From: Planctomycetia bacterium
GTDB lineage: Bacteria; Planctomycetota; Phycisphaerae; UBA1845; UTPLA1
NCBI GenBank assembly: GCA_015200345.1
Contig: CP054187.1
Location: 480,470-544,469 of the forward strand
DNA length: 64,000 nt
Direction: 5' to 3'
Shown here: piece by piece, positions 8,367 to 17,817 of the stretch
How positions within the stretch are numbered: the first letter of the stretch is position 1
How the letters are laid out: the number at the start of each line of letters is the position of its first letter
Made by a program: the position numbers and the translations under genes
Notes under the pieces: generated by a model
What the model was told of the DNA's origin: nothing
Databases searched by the model: none
What the model saw: only the letters and a program-made list of their open reading frames with translations

Positions 8367-11252
8367 ATGTCCAAGTCATCGCTCTACCTGATCGACGGCC
8401 ACTCGCAAATCTACCGGGCCTACTATGCGCCGTTTGGAAATTTGACCAGTCCGACCGGTGAATCGACCCGCGCGATTCACGTCTTCGTGCAGATGCTTCT
8501 CAATCTCCTGCGCGATCGCAAGCCGACCTACCTCGCCATGGCGCTGGACGTGAGCGATGAAACCGTTTTCCGTGTGAACATCGACCCGACTTACAAGGCC
8601 CACCGCGACCCGCCGCCCGAAGACTTGCCCCCACAGATCGAACGCATCATCGCCATCGTCTCGGCCATGGGCATCCCCATCCTGCGGAAGAAGGGTTTCG
8701 AAGCCGACGACCTCCTCGCCACACTCGCGGCACGACACGCCGGGCCGGACCTGGATGTCTTCTTCGTCAGTCGCGACAAGGACCTGGATCAACTGCTGAA
8801 TGACTATATCCGCCTTTACGATCCGACGAAGGACATCGAGATCGATGCCGCCGCCGTCGCCGCCGAAAAAGGCTACGGCCCGGAGCTGGCCGTCGAGGCG
8901 CAGATGCTGATGGGCGACGGCACCGACAACGTCGTCGGCGTACACGGCGTCGGACCGAAGAAGGCCGCGCAACTCCTCCAGAAGTACGGCAGCGTTGCCG
9001 GGATCATCGCGCATGCCGACGAATTGACACCCAAGCTTCGCGAGAACATCCTCGCATTTCGGGATCGAATGGACACGGTGCGGCAACTGGTCACACTTCG
9101 CCGCGACGTCCCGATTGAATTCGACCTCGCCCAGGCCGATGCATCGCGATTCAACCCCGCCGCCGCCGAACCGCTGTTGCGCGAACTGGGGCTGAATCGG
9201 CTGCTGGAACGCATCGGTGCCTCCCGAATCGGCCAGCCGATCGCACGGACCACTCCATCCGATGACGACGCACCGCCAAGTTCGCGAACGAAGCGAGTCG
9301 GACAAACCTCCTCGCCCGAATTGTTCGAAGACCCGGACATCGGGCCGGAACAACCCGCGATGGCAGCGCCTCCCGCCGCCGAATCGTCGCCTCCGCGCGA
9401 GGTCTCCGGCACCCTGTTTGACATGCTGCCCGCACAGTCATCCGCCGCGCGTTACCAACTCGTCGACACCGACGAAGCCCTGCACAAACTCGCGGAGCGG
9501 CTCACCCGCGCCGGCGCATTCGCCTTCGACACGGAAACCACCGGGCTGAATCCAACCACCGCGAAGCTGGTCGGCATCAGCGTCGCCTGGGCCGATGGCG
9601 AGGCGGCGTACGTCCCCGTGATGGGCGTCGGCCGAACCGTCTCGTTGGAGACCGCGCGCGGCGTGCTGGGGCCGATCTTTGCCGACGCGAGAATTAAGAA
9701 GTGCGGGCAGAACTTGAAGTACGACTTGACCGTGCTGCACGGCGCGGGGTTTGAGGTCCGCGGCGTTGAGTTTGATTCAATGATCGCCAGCTTCGTACTC
9801 GATTCCACGCGCCGCTCACACGGCATCGACGCCCTCGCCGCGGATTTGCTCGGCATCCGCAAAATCGCCACGCACGAATTAATCGGCAGCGGGAAAAAAC
9901 AGACCACGTTCGATCAGTTGCCCACCGACCGCGTCTGCGAATACGCCGCCGAAGACGCCGACGTGGCGTGGCGGCTGCGCGGGCTGCTCGGCGCGCGGCT
10001 GACCGACCCGGAACTCAAGCGCCTGTTCAACGAGATCGAAATGCCGCTCGTCGAGGTCCTCGCGCGCATGGAACAGGCAGGCGTCGCGCTCGACAAACCG
10101 CTGCTCGCGAAAATGAGCAATGACTTGGCCGCGCGGATGAGCGCTCTCGAGCACGCCATCCACGACGCCGCCGGCCATCCCTTCAACATCAACAGCACCC
10201 AGCAACTCGCGGAAGTTCTCTTCGACGAGCGCAAGCTGCCCGTCATCAAACGCACAAAAACGCTCCGCTCCACCGATGCCGACGTGCTGGAGCAACTCGC
10301 CGACCAGCACGACGATCCCATCCCCAAGCTGCTTCTTGAATACCGCGAACTGGCCAAACTCAAAGGCACCTACATCGACAGCTTGCCGGAGATGGTTCAC
10401 CCGCGCACCGGTCGCGTGCATCCCTCGTTTCATCAGACCGGCGCGGTCACCGGTCGCCTTTCGTGCAGCGACCCGAATCTGCAAAACATTCCGATCCGCA
10501 CCGAGCTGGGAGCGGCCATCCGCCGCGCGTTCGTTCCGGGCGATGCCGACTCCGCGCTCATCAAAGCAGACTATTCGCAGATCGAGTTGCGCGTGCTGGC
10601 CCATTTCTGCAAGGACGAGAACCTCATCGCCGCGTTTCGCGAGGACCGCGACATTCACGCGTTCGTCGCCGCGCAACTCGCCGGCGTGCCCATCGACCAG
10701 GTCACCAAGGATCAGCGCGCCCGCGCCAAAACCGTCAACTTCGGCATCATCTACGGCCAGTCCGCCTTCGGACTGGCCCGGCAGACGGGCATGTCGCAGG
10801 CCGAGGCCAAGGCGTTCATCGACCAGTATTTCGCCCGGTATCCGCGCATCCGCGCATTTCTCAATGAGTGCATCGCGCAGGCGAAAAAGCACGGCTTCGT
10901 CAAGACGATGCTCGGCCGCCGCCGCGCGATCACGGATATCGCCAGCCGCAATCCTTCGGCCCGCGCCGCCGCCGAACGCTTCGCCGTCAACACCGTCGTA
11001 CAAGGCACCGCCGCCGACCTCATCAAGCTGGCGATGATCCGCATCGACCGGCGCATTCGAGAAGAGCGACGGCCGTCGCGCATGATCCTCCAAGTTCACG
11101 ACGAACTGGTCTTCGACGTGCCGAAACGCGCACTGCGCGCCGAAGCCGACATGATCACCGGAGAAATGTCTGCCGCGCTCGCGCTGGAGGTGCCGATCAA
11201 AGTCGACGTCGCCGCCGGGCCAAACTGGCTTGACGTCTCGCCGATCGAATAG
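8367..11252 (+). CDS. polA: DNA polymerase I
   Basis: 961 residues from the ATG at 8367, where the family's N-terminus begins (MSKSSLYLIDGHSQIYRAYY). Three domains are intact. Residues 1-300 are the 5'-3' exonuclease/flap domain (FEADDLLATLA, SRDKDLDQLL, LMGDGTDNVVGVHGVGPKKA). Residues about 375-560 are a 3'-5' proofreading exonuclease with all acidic motifs (FDTETTGLNP, NLKYDLTVLHG, YAAEDADVAW). The polymerase domain shows motif A DYSQIELRVLAHF near 734, motif B RARAKTVNFGIIYGQ near 780 and motif C QVHDELVFDVP near 911. The proofreading site therefore appears functional, unlike in some bacteria. It acts in Okazaki fragment maturation and repair. A linker of about 70 residues (299-370) is Ser/Pro-rich. 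Confidence 0.97.
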   Translation: MSKSSLYLIDGHSQIYRAYYAPFGNLTSPTGESTRAIHVFVQMLLNLLRDRKPTYLAMALDVSDETVFRVNIDPTYKAHRDPPPEDLPPQIERIIAIVSAMGIPILRKKGFEADDLLATLAARHAGPDLDVFFVSRDKDLDQLLNDYIRLYDPTKDIEIDAAAVAAEKGYGPELAVEAQMLMGDGTDNVVGVHGVGPKKAAQLLQKYGSVAGIIAHADELTPKLRENILAFRDRMDTVRQLVTLRRDVPIEFDLAQADASRFNPAAAEPLLRELGLNRLLERIGASRIGQPIARTTPSDDDAPPSSRTKRVGQTSSPELFEDPDIGPEQPAMAAPPAAESSPPREVSGTLFDMLPAQSSAARYQLVDTDEALHKLAERLTRAGAFAFDTETTGLNPTTAKLVGISVAWADGEAAYVPVMGVGRTVSLETARGVLGPIFADARIKKCGQNLKYDLTVLHGAGFEVRGVEFDSMIASFVLDSTRRSHGIDALAADLLGIRKIATHELIGSGKKQTTFDQLPTDRVCEYAAEDADVAWRLRGLLGARLTDPELKRLFNEIEMPLVEVLARMEQAGVALDKPLLAKMSNDLAARMSALEHAIHDAAGHPFNINSTQQLAEVLFDERKLPVIKRTKTLRSTDADVLEQLADQHDDPIPKLLLEYRELAKLKGTYIDSLPEMVHPRTGRVHPSFHQTGAVTGRLSCSDPNLQNIPIRTELGAAIRRAFVPGDADSALIKADYSQIELRVLAHFCKDENLIAAFREDRDIHAFVAAQLAGVPIDQVTKDQRARAKTVNFGIIYGQSAFGLARQTGMSQAEAKAFIDQYFARYPRIRAFLNECIAQAKKHGFVKTMLGRRRAITDIASRNPSARAAAERFAVNTVVQGTAADLIKLAMIRIDRRIREERRPSRMILQVHDELVFDVPKRALRAEADMITGEMSAALALEVPIKVDVAAGPNWLDVSPIE

Positions 11253-11532
11253 CCACTCGCACCGCAATGGGTATGGGCGAGTCGTATTGGGCGGCTCCAG
11301 GAGATACGCCGCATCGACCTTCTGGTCAGGAATCCCTAGTGCCCGATCGTCGCGCGCTGAAATGGGCATCGGCGAGAGACGCGCACCGCAGGCTCACCCG
11401 GGCCATACGATGGACCGTGCGAATCCCCGCTGCCGCCAGACTCAACATTTAAGGATCATGGCTCATGGGTTAGCGCTTCTCCCATCCCGTTGACATCCCA
11501 ATTCTGCCCGCCAATACTCTCTCCGCAGTTTC

Positions 11533-11605
11533 GCCCCCATCGTCTAGAGGCCTAGGACACCGGCTTTTCATGCCGGCGACCGGGGTTCGAATCCCCGTGG
11601 GGGTG
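11533..11605 (+). tRNA. tRNA-Glu (TTC)
   Basis: A 73-base cloverleaf: acceptor GCCCCCA pairs with TGGGGGT (11598-11604), with G73. The anticodon arm has stem CCGGC/GCCGG and loop TTTTCAT, giving anticodon TTC. The T arm contains GGTTCGAATCC. CCA is not encoded. Confidence 0.95.
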
Positions 11606-11770
11606 GTTCTTTCGCCGTTTTTAGTTGTCCCAGGGCGATTCCACAACTTCCTGCGGTTTTTTACTATCAGGTTCCCCCGTTCGCGGCTAAGATGCCCCGC
11701 GATTGGGCGGCGCGGTCCCTCGTCGAATCGAGGCGCCACGCGAACCGCCAGAAACCTTCAGGAGAACGGA

Positions 11771-13681
11771 TTGGAACTGCCACGTCGCAAACCAGATGAC
11801 ATTTACCTTCCGGACGGCGAATTCCAAGCCATCCTCAATCGTCTGCGACAGCGCACGGACGCGCACGACCTGAACATCGGCATCGTCTATGCGTTCGACT
11901 TTCGCACACGCATGCTCCCCTACTGGTACGCCGACAAACGCATGGCCCCCGGGTGCGTGCGGATCCTGGCGGACTGTCTGACCGTCGCGGGCTTTCGCAA
12001 CGTCCGCGTCGTCCTCCAGCAATGGACGCCCAACTTCACGCCGAGCCTTGCGCGGCTGAACGGAAAACCGCTCGACATGCTCCTGGTCTCGGCGATGCAG
12101 ATTCACGCCGAGCCGGCCTATGACCTCATCCGCGAAGCGCATGCCATGGGCGTGCGACGGCCGCTGATTCTCGCGGGCGGGCCCAAGGCCGTGTACGAAC
12201 CGGCCGATTATTTCGAACTGGGTCCGCAACCGGGCGTCGGGGCGGATTGCGTCTCCACCGGCGAAGTATACGTTTTCCTTGCACTGCTTGAGCGCATTCT
12301 CGATCTGACGCGGCCCGGCGAGAAACCGCTGGCGGGCTTTGAGCGCGCCCGGCGCTGCGGCGCACTGAAAGACATTCCCGGCCTTGTGTATCTCGATCCG
12401 ACGCGCCCGGCGGACAAACCGGTCGCGATCAACACGGGCGTCCAACGCCTGCTGCGCGACCTCGATGAGATGCCCATGCCCGACGCGGGCTATCGCCTGC
12501 TCGAGCCGCCGCACAAAAAGCAGACACTCGCCCCGCAGCCCTTTCCGGCGCACAAAGTCGGCAAGGTCTCGATGGTCGCCTCGGTCATCTCGACGCAGGG
12601 CTGCAAATTCGCCTGTTCGTACTGCCCGATTCCGGCCCTGAATCAGCGCACGTGGCGGCACAAAAGCCCGGCGCGCCTTGCCGCCGAAATCAAGCACATC
12701 TACGAGAACTTCGGCATTAAGGAATTCTTCAGCACCGACGACAACTTCTTCAATACGCGAAGCACCGTCATCGACCTGATGACCGCCATGGCCAACACGA
12801 CCACGCGCGGCCGTCCGCTTGGCGAGGTGATCCGCTTCTACACCGAGGCGACCGAGTACGACGTCCACAAGAACATGGACATCCTGCCGCTCTGCAAAAA
12901 GGGCGGACTGGCGGCCATCTGGTTCGGCATCGAGGACATCACCGCCGAACTGGTCAACAAGGGCCAGACCCCTGGAAAAACGACGGAAGTCTATGACCGC
13001 CTCCGCAGCCTCGGCATCGAACCGATGGCCATGATGATCCACAACGACCATCAGCCCCTCCGCTCGCCGCCCGGCACACTCGAAGGCGTCATCAACCAAG
13101 CGCATTACATGTTCGAAAAGGGCGCTGTGTCATATCAGTGTACCTACCTCGGCCCGGCCGTCGGCACCGTCGATTTCGAGGCTGCCGCCAAGGGGCGCGT
13201 CATCTTCAAGTCCGTCGGCGGCAAGCCGATCCCGCAGGCGTTTCAGGACGGCAATCACGTCGCCGCGTCGCGCCATCCGCGCCCGTGGGAGCGGCAGCTC
13301 AACATCATTCGTGCCTACTCGGCCTTCTACAACCCGATCAACGTTCTGCGCATCCTCGGAAACTGGCGAAACGACCGGCTCTCGGCGCGGCGATTATTGT
13401 TCCAGGTGATCGGCCTCATCGGCATCGCCATCACCGCCCCCGCCCTGTGGAAATGGTCGCGCCGGCTGAAGAACGGCCCCATCGAAGTCTGGGACGGTCT
13501 CCAGCTCGCCCGCATTCCCATGATCGACGCCCAAGCCGGCCACGAGATCAACTGGGGCATCGAGTACCTGCCCAATCCCGAGCTGCCGCAGAAGGACGAA
13601 CGCCGAATCGTTCGCGAGACCTCCTCGTTCCGCGACGCCGCGCGCAAAGCAGAACGCGAGTCGGAAGCGGTCGCGGTCTGA
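11771..13681 (+). CDS. Cobalamin-binding-domain radical SAM protein
   Basis: 636 residues from a TTG at 11771, chosen because AGGAG (11760-11764) is 6 bases upstream. Upstream in-frame codons run through the tRNA-Glu gene and are not coding. Residues about 60-200 resemble a B12-binding Rossmann domain (PLDMLLVSAMQIHAEPAY, RRPLILAGGPKAVYEP), but no DxHxxG base-off motif is visible. The radical SAM core begins with the cluster motif CKFACSYCPIP at about residue 277, followed by FFSTDDNFF and GIEDITAELVNKG. The C-terminus contains a hydrophobic helix (VIGLIGIAITAPALW). Relatives include methyltransferases and hopanoid- or lipid-modifying enzymes; the substrate cannot be told. The next gene on this strand is AsmA-like, so an envelope lipid role is a reasonable but untested idea. 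Confidence 0.85.
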   Translation: MELPRRKPDDIYLPDGEFQAILNRLRQRTDAHDLNIGIVYAFDFRTRMLPYWYADKRMAPGCVRILADCLTVAGFRNVRVVLQQWTPNFTPSLARLNGKPLDMLLVSAMQIHAEPAYDLIREAHAMGVRRPLILAGGPKAVYEPADYFELGPQPGVGADCVSTGEVYVFLALLERILDLTRPGEKPLAGFERARRCGALKDIPGLVYLDPTRPADKPVAINTGVQRLLRDLDEMPMPDAGYRLLEPPHKKQTLAPQPFPAHKVGKVSMVASVISTQGCKFACSYCPIPALNQRTWRHKSPARLAAEIKHIYENFGIKEFFSTDDNFFNTRSTVIDLMTAMANTTTRGRPLGEVIRFYTEATEYDVHKNMDILPLCKKGGLAAIWFGIEDITAELVNKGQTPGKTTEVYDRLRSLGIEPMAMMIHNDHQPLRSPPGTLEGVINQAHYMFEKGAVSYQCTYLGPAVGTVDFEAAAKGRVIFKSVGGKPIPQAFQDGNHVAASRHPRPWERQLNIIRAYSAFYNPINVLRILGNWRNDRLSARRLLFQVIGLIGIAITAPALWKWSRRLKNGPIEVWDGLQLARIPMIDAQAGHEINWGIEYLPNPELPQKDERRIVRETSSFRDAARKAERESEAVAV

Positions 13682-13738
13682 CCCGAGGCACGCGCGGACC
13701 GCCGCGTGCGCATCTCTGGTGCCGCTATCATTCTCGGC

Positions 13739-15331
13739 ATGCCCGACGCAATCCTTCAAGATCGACCGCGCGGGTTTCGCGCGGCGCGACTCGTTCTCAC
13801 GCTGATCGCGCTGGCGGCCGCGCTTGTTGCCGCCCTCTGGTGGTACATCGGCCGCGCCGGCTCCACGCCGCTTGAACGCTGGATCGGTCGGCAACTCGTC
13901 GCTGCCATCGAGCAGCACATCTCGCCGCGCGTCGTCTTTTCCGATCTCGATTATCTGGCCCCGCTGACGATCGTGATCGACGATCTCGCTCTGCTCAATG
14001 GCGAAGAGCGCATCCTCGCGGTCCATCGCGCGACCCTTTCCCTCGCGGAGATTCCCAAGGAGGGCCGGCCGATCCAGATCCGCGAGATCGACCTCGACCG
14101 CCCCATCCTTCGATTCGTGGCCGACGAAGCGGGCCGCATGTCAGGTTGGAGCGGTTTCGCGCGAACGCACGGCCCGATCACATCCGCCGCGTCGAAGCCT
14201 GCGCCGGACGCCGACTCCCCGCGATTGAGCGACCTCCTCGTCCTGCGACAGGCGTCGATCCGCAAGGGCCGCATCCTCTACGACGCCGGCGAGGGCCACC
14301 CCGCCATGATCCTGCCTGGCATCGAGCTGTTCCTCGCCACGCCGCCCGCTGCGAACGCCGACGGCTGGTACGAATGCGACGGGCATCTCGACCGCACGCC
14401 GCAGATGAGCCTGCGATTTGATACTCAAGTCAACATCAACACAGGCGACCTGATCCTTCAAAGCGTCCGCCTCGATGCCTCGCTCGATGAGGCAACCTAC
14501 AACACCATGCCGCCGGCCGTGCAGCGGTTTCTGGCGGACCGCAACATTCGCGGGCGGTTGACCTTGACCGCCAAGGGGAACGTGCCGCTGGCTCATCCAC
14601 TCGACACCACGATCGACGTGGAGGCCGATTTCGACCGCGTCTATTTCACCCTCGGCGAAACAGCCTGGCCTGCCGAACGGATCGATCTGGACGTGTCGCT
14701 GGCGGATCGGCGCCTCCGCACGCTTTGCGAAGCGCGATTGCTTGGCGGCGCCGCGAACATCCGCACCGGTCTGCATCTCGACGGCGATCGCGCGTTTGAT
14801 GCGCAGTGGCTGGCAACCGGGATTCGGCTCGAAGAGACGCTCCGCATCGCGCAAGGCCGCGCCCCGAAATACTCCGGCCGAACCAACTTGCAGGGACGTG
14901 TACAGGGCACGATGGGGCCGGTTGTTTCGGCGTCCGGAGCCGGTCGCGTCGAGATCACCGAGGGCGTGCTGATCGCGCTGCCGATCCTCGCCGAACTGCA
15001 CGCCCTGATCGGCGGCCCGCGCCCCGCCGAGGAAGGCACAACGAAAGGCGGGACGGATCACGCCACGCTCGATTTTCGCGTCACGCCGACGCACCTCGAC
15101 GTGACTGACATCGAGGTCGTCTCCACGCTCGCCGCCATGAAGGGGTCGGGGCGAATTTATTATGACGGCCGTCTTGATCTGCTCGTTAACGCCGGGCCGC
15201 TCAAGCGCCTGGAGAAGCTGCTCGGCCCCATCGGCTCGCTCCTCGGCGCGATCACCGACCGCGTCGCGCCTTATCAAATCCGCGGCGTCATCGGCAACCC
15301 CTCCGTATCCGTCCGCCCGCTCGGCTTGTAG
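13739..15331 (+). CDS. AsmA-like membrane-anchored protein
   Basis: About 530 residues. One N-terminal transmembrane helix (LVLTLIALAAALVAALWWYIG) is followed by a large beta-rich domain. Features common to AsmA/TamB-type proteins include FSDLDYLAPLTIVIDDLALL near the start, RGRLTLTAKGNVPL, and a C-terminal GSGRIYYDGRLDLLV with IRGVIGNPSVSVRPLGL, as in the AsmA_2 domain. Such proteins are thought to help move lipids between membranes or limit outer membrane assembly, fitting an organism with an outer membrane. The start is uncertain: neither the ATG at 13739 nor an upstream GTG at 13706 has a clear ribosome site. It lies 57 bases after the radical SAM gene. Confidence 0.7.
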   Translation: MPDAILQDRPRGFRAARLVLTLIALAAALVAALWWYIGRAGSTPLERWIGRQLVAAIEQHISPRVVFSDLDYLAPLTIVIDDLALLNGEERILAVHRATLSLAEIPKEGRPIQIREIDLDRPILRFVADEAGRMSGWSGFARTHGPITSAASKPAPDADSPRLSDLLVLRQASIRKGRILYDAGEGHPAMILPGIELFLATPPAANADGWYECDGHLDRTPQMSLRFDTQVNINTGDLILQSVRLDASLDEATYNTMPPAVQRFLADRNIRGRLTLTAKGNVPLAHPLDTTIDVEADFDRVYFTLGETAWPAERIDLDVSLADRRLRTLCEARLLGGAANIRTGLHLDGDRAFDAQWLATGIRLEETLRIAQGRAPKYSGRTNLQGRVQGTMGPVVSASGAGRVEITEGVLIALPILAELHALIGGPRPAEEGTTKGGTDHATLDFRVTPTHLDVTDIEVVSTLAAMKGSGRIYYDGRLDLLVNAGPLKRLEKLLGPIGSLLGAITDRVAPYQIRGVIGNPSVSVRPLGL

Positions 15332-15388
15332 CGCTCACCCCGCGCGACCCCATTATCCGAACCGTGCGCTCGCGCAAAAAGAAAAGTC

Positions 15389-15446
15389 GTAGGGTGCGTC
15401 CTCGACGCACCGAATGAGACGTGTCGGGTCTGTGGACCCGACCTAC
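15389..15446. repeat. Nested hairpin element between convergent genes
   Basis: Two perfect hairpins lie side by side: GGTGCGT/ACGCACC (15393-15399 with 15405-15411) and GTCGGGTC/GACCCGAC (15423-15430 with 15435-15442). Outer GTAGG (15389-15393) can pair with CCTAC (15442-15446), giving a three-way structure. The element separates the convergent AsmA-like and PEP-CTERM genes and overlaps the last codons of the latter. It may act as a bidirectional transcript end or be a dispersed palindromic repeat; no T-run follows on either strand. Confidence 0.6.
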
Positions 15447-16180
15447 ACGATTGACTCACTCATCTTGCCGCGTCGGTACGCGCGATGCCGCGTCCTGCGC
15501 CGAGGCCACAACAGCATCGCCGGGGCGAGGAGCAGGGCCGAGGCCGGCTCGGGGACGTAGTTGATGTGAATGACCGGGTTGGGCCATTCGCCTCCGGCGA
15601 TTTGGAAACCGGGGTTGGCGCCGAAGGCCACGTTACGCCGCGGGTCGGTAGGGTCGAACGGCTCAAAGCCGAAGAAGCCTTCCGACCCGGCGCGAAGCTG
15701 CGTCAGCGTGCCGGGGGCGACGCCGGCCTGCGAGGTCAAAATATAGCTATGCAGATTGTAAACCGTCGGCCCGGCCGGGATCGGGCTTCCGCCCTGCGGC
15801 AAACCGACAATGAGCGATGACAGCACGCCGTCGGGGCGGTTCTCAACTGGGGGCAGAAGATGATTGGTAAAGGGCGCCCCCGCCACGCTTGTTTCAGAGA
15901 GGCTCAACTGCGTGGCCCCACCGGCCGGGTCGCGAATCCAGAGCGAATAGGAACCGAGCGTGCCGTCGTCGATGACTGTGCGAGTTCTAATGCGCCATTT
16001 GCACTCATTAACCGTCGCGTCGCAGCGGAGAAACAGGGAATCGCCTAGGTTTCCCTGCTGGTCAATAAATGAGTTGGGCGATAATGCCTCGGCGCGCTGC
16101 CAAACCCATATTGCTGCGTGCGCGTACGGAATTGCAGTGAACGAGATTATTGTACTGAGTAGAGCCCTTCCTAAGCGCAT
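15443..16180 (-). CDS. PEP-CTERM secreted protein
   Basis: 245 residues from the ATG at 16180; AAGGAG lies 8 bases upstream on the minus strand (CAAGGAGTC). The N-terminal signal peptide is MRLGRALLSTIISFTAIPYAHAA. The body is an all-beta-looking domain without a recognised family (IWVWQRAEALSPNSF, QGNLGDSLFLRCDATVNE). The C-terminus has the sorting signal VPEPASALLLAPAMLLWPRR followed by a basic tail, the PEP-CTERM arrangement processed by an exosortase. No exosortase is in the window. The tail is unusually long after the hydrophobic part (about 18 residues). Confidence 0.85.
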   Translation of the reverse strand: MRLGRALLSTIISFTAIPYAHAAIWVWQRAEALSPNSFIDQQGNLGDSLFLRCDATVNECKWRIRTRTVIDDGTLGSYSLWIRDPAGGATQLSLSETSVAGAPFTNHLLPPVENRPDGVLSSLIVGLPQGGSPIPAGPTVYNLHSYILTSQAGVAPGTLTQLRAGSEGFFGFEPFDPTDPRRNVAFGANPGFQIAGGEWPNPVIHINYVPEPASALLLAPAMLLWPRRRTRHRAYRRGKMSESIV

Positions 16181-16203
16181 TATACGACTCCTTGCGAGAA
16201 TCC

Positions 16204-16840
16204 CTATGAACCTGTTGTGAACGAACGCTGAACACTTGATGTTGTATGTCCGCAACTGTCGTTTGAGATGACTCGCCAGTAGTACGTTGTGTTGGGTTGT
16301 AATGAGGGTGTCTGCCATTGATTTGCTGTGATACAGCCTGGGACTGCCGGCGGGTCTTCCGATGAAGTGCCGAAAAGAATCTGATAGCAATCCGTCTCAT
16401 CACTCGCGGACCACGTAAGCGTCACGTTGGTGGATACACCGGTCGCATTGTCCAAGGGAAGAAGCAGCGTCGGTATTCCGGGGTTGCCGTCGTTCGTTGG
16501 AAGGTTATCGGGGAACACGACATTGCTCGGCGAGTTGCCGGTGATGAGCTGCGCGGCACGGAGCGCCTGATCGTACGAGTCCAATGCCGGGTTGGACAGC
16601 GGGAGTCGACATCCCGCGTTGGCCATGACCTGATCGAACACCTGTTGCGGCATCAATGTCAGGTCAGCCCCGTCGTTGGGCATGGGCCACGTCGATGATC
16701 GCTCAAGAACGGCTGCGGGTCGAAACGAGCTACGCCGGTCCTTTGGTCTGGCCTCCTGCGTCATACGACGCGCCAACGGCTCACTGCTCGCCGCCCGCTT
16801 GCCCGGTGGACGTCCCGTCCGGCCCCACGACGAGATGACA
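16204..16840 (-). pseudogene. Decayed C-terminal remnant of a pectate-lyase-like protein
   Basis: The readable part (about 16204-16690) encodes WPMPNDGADLTLMPQQVFDQ, MANAGCRLPLSNPALDSYDQ and a Fn3-like module (TNVTLTWSASDETDCYQILF, TYYWRVISNDSCG). The intact lyase at 1420-3252 has the matching segment VFAAVKASAGCRLPLATPTL followed by a similar Fn3-like end, so these are paralogues. Upstream of about 16690 the frame is Arg/Ser-rich nonsense, and fragments with stops appear in all three frames. The catalytic beta-helix and signal peptide are missing. A credible ribosome site is absent. Best read as a 5'-deleted, frameshifted gene copy. Confidence 0.65.
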
Positions 16841-16897
16841 TGAGTATAACACAAAAGCCACGGGCATGTCAAGCGAATTAGAGGAAGCTTATAGCCA

Positions 16898-17007
16898 TTA
16901 GCCGGAAGGGAGTGGTCGGGGGCCGGTGGTCAGTTGCTAGTGGGCAGTGGACAGTGCTTGGTGGGCGATGCCCACACTACTTCGGCTGCCGGCTCTTAGC
17001 CGGAAGG
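16898..17007. repeat. Short direct repeat flanking a hairpin
   Basis: TTAGCCGGAAGG occurs at 16898-16909 and again at 16996-17007. Between them are G-rich CAGTGG-type near-repeats and a perfect hairpin GTGGGC-GAT-GCCCAC at 16961-16975. The stretch lies between the pseudogene and the lipoprotein gene and has no open frame of interest. It looks like noncoding repeat debris and may mark where the neighbouring lyase copy was deleted. Confidence 0.5.
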
Positions 17008-17065
17008 CTGTGGCTCGTGCCAACTGAAATAAAGGCAATCGCCACAGGGCGAGTGTCTGCGCCTT

Positions 17066-17611
17066 TCACCCGCCGCAACTGCCGCCGGTTTCGATGGTCT
17101 GGAACGGCTGGCTCGGCTGGGGATTGCCCGGCGCGGAGAGAACTTCACTCGTCCACGTTCCGCAATCGGGTCCGCCGTCCGACCAGCGAAGGATGACCGT
17201 GTCGCCGCAGTGGAATTGGTGCCCGATCTGGCCGCCGAACTTCTGATCCTGCAACTGCAATGACTCGGCGGTGTCACCATATCGCCAGCCGCACAGGCCG
17301 ATCATGAACTGCGGCGAGGCGTTGGTGCAGTCCCCCTCGGTGCCGCCGATCTGACGCGTCGTAAACGCGTACGACTCCCCCGGCGCCAGCACCGGCGGCT
17401 GCTCGATGAACCGATGCGGTTGAACTTCCAAGCCAAGCGAGCACAGGCCGAGATTGCCCGCGACGTAGCGCGCGGCGCTGGTGTTGACCAGATAAACACG
17501 CACGCTTCCCGCGTCGTTCGCAAACAGGCTGAACCACGGATCGGTGCAGCCTCCGGCCAGCACGAGGATCGCCACCAGGCCCGCCGATGCGATAAATACG
17601 GATTTCTTCAT
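17066..17611 (-). CDS. Predicted lipoprotein, unknown function
   Basis: 181 residues. The N-terminus MKKSVFIASAGLVAILVLAG followed by GC is a lipoprotein signal with Cys at position 22. GGAG is 8 bases upstream of the ATG. The mature protein has six or more further cysteines (CSLGLEV, GDCTNASPQF, GLCGWRYGD, FHCGDTV, PDCGTW) and aromatic-rich strands, suggesting a disulfide-stabilised beta domain outside the cytoplasm. The C-terminus ends in GGSCGG. No family recognised. It is divergent from the small CxxC gene at 17818. Confidence 0.75.
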   Translation of the reverse strand: MKKSVFIASAGLVAILVLAGGCTDPWFSLFANDAGSVRVYLVNTSAARYVAGNLGLCSLGLEVQPHRFIEQPPVLAPGESYAFTTRQIGGTEGDCTNASPQFMIGLCGWRYGDTAESLQLQDQKFGGQIGHQFHCGDTVILRWSDGGPDCGTWTSEVLSAPGNPQPSQPFQTIETGGSCGG

Positions 17612-17817
17612 GATGCCCGCTCCGGAACCCGGGCGAGTCGCAGGTCAGCACGCCCAAACCCACCGAGTACGACCCGCCGCGACAGGTTTCCGAGCGGCAA
17701 TTCTCGTGCCGAAGTCGGCACCGGCCTGAAGCCCACGCTGCGGATTCCGGCGCAGCGCTGCGCGATGTTCGCCGCAGGCCCGACGAGCCGGTAAGATGCG
17801 GCAGCAGGAGTGCTTGA

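Noticed and set aside
9879..11369. Long open frame on the minus strand opposite polA (about 496 codons)
   Set aside because: It lies entirely opposite the polymerase, has Arg/Ala/Gly/Val shadow composition and no family features; GC-rich codon bias opens it.
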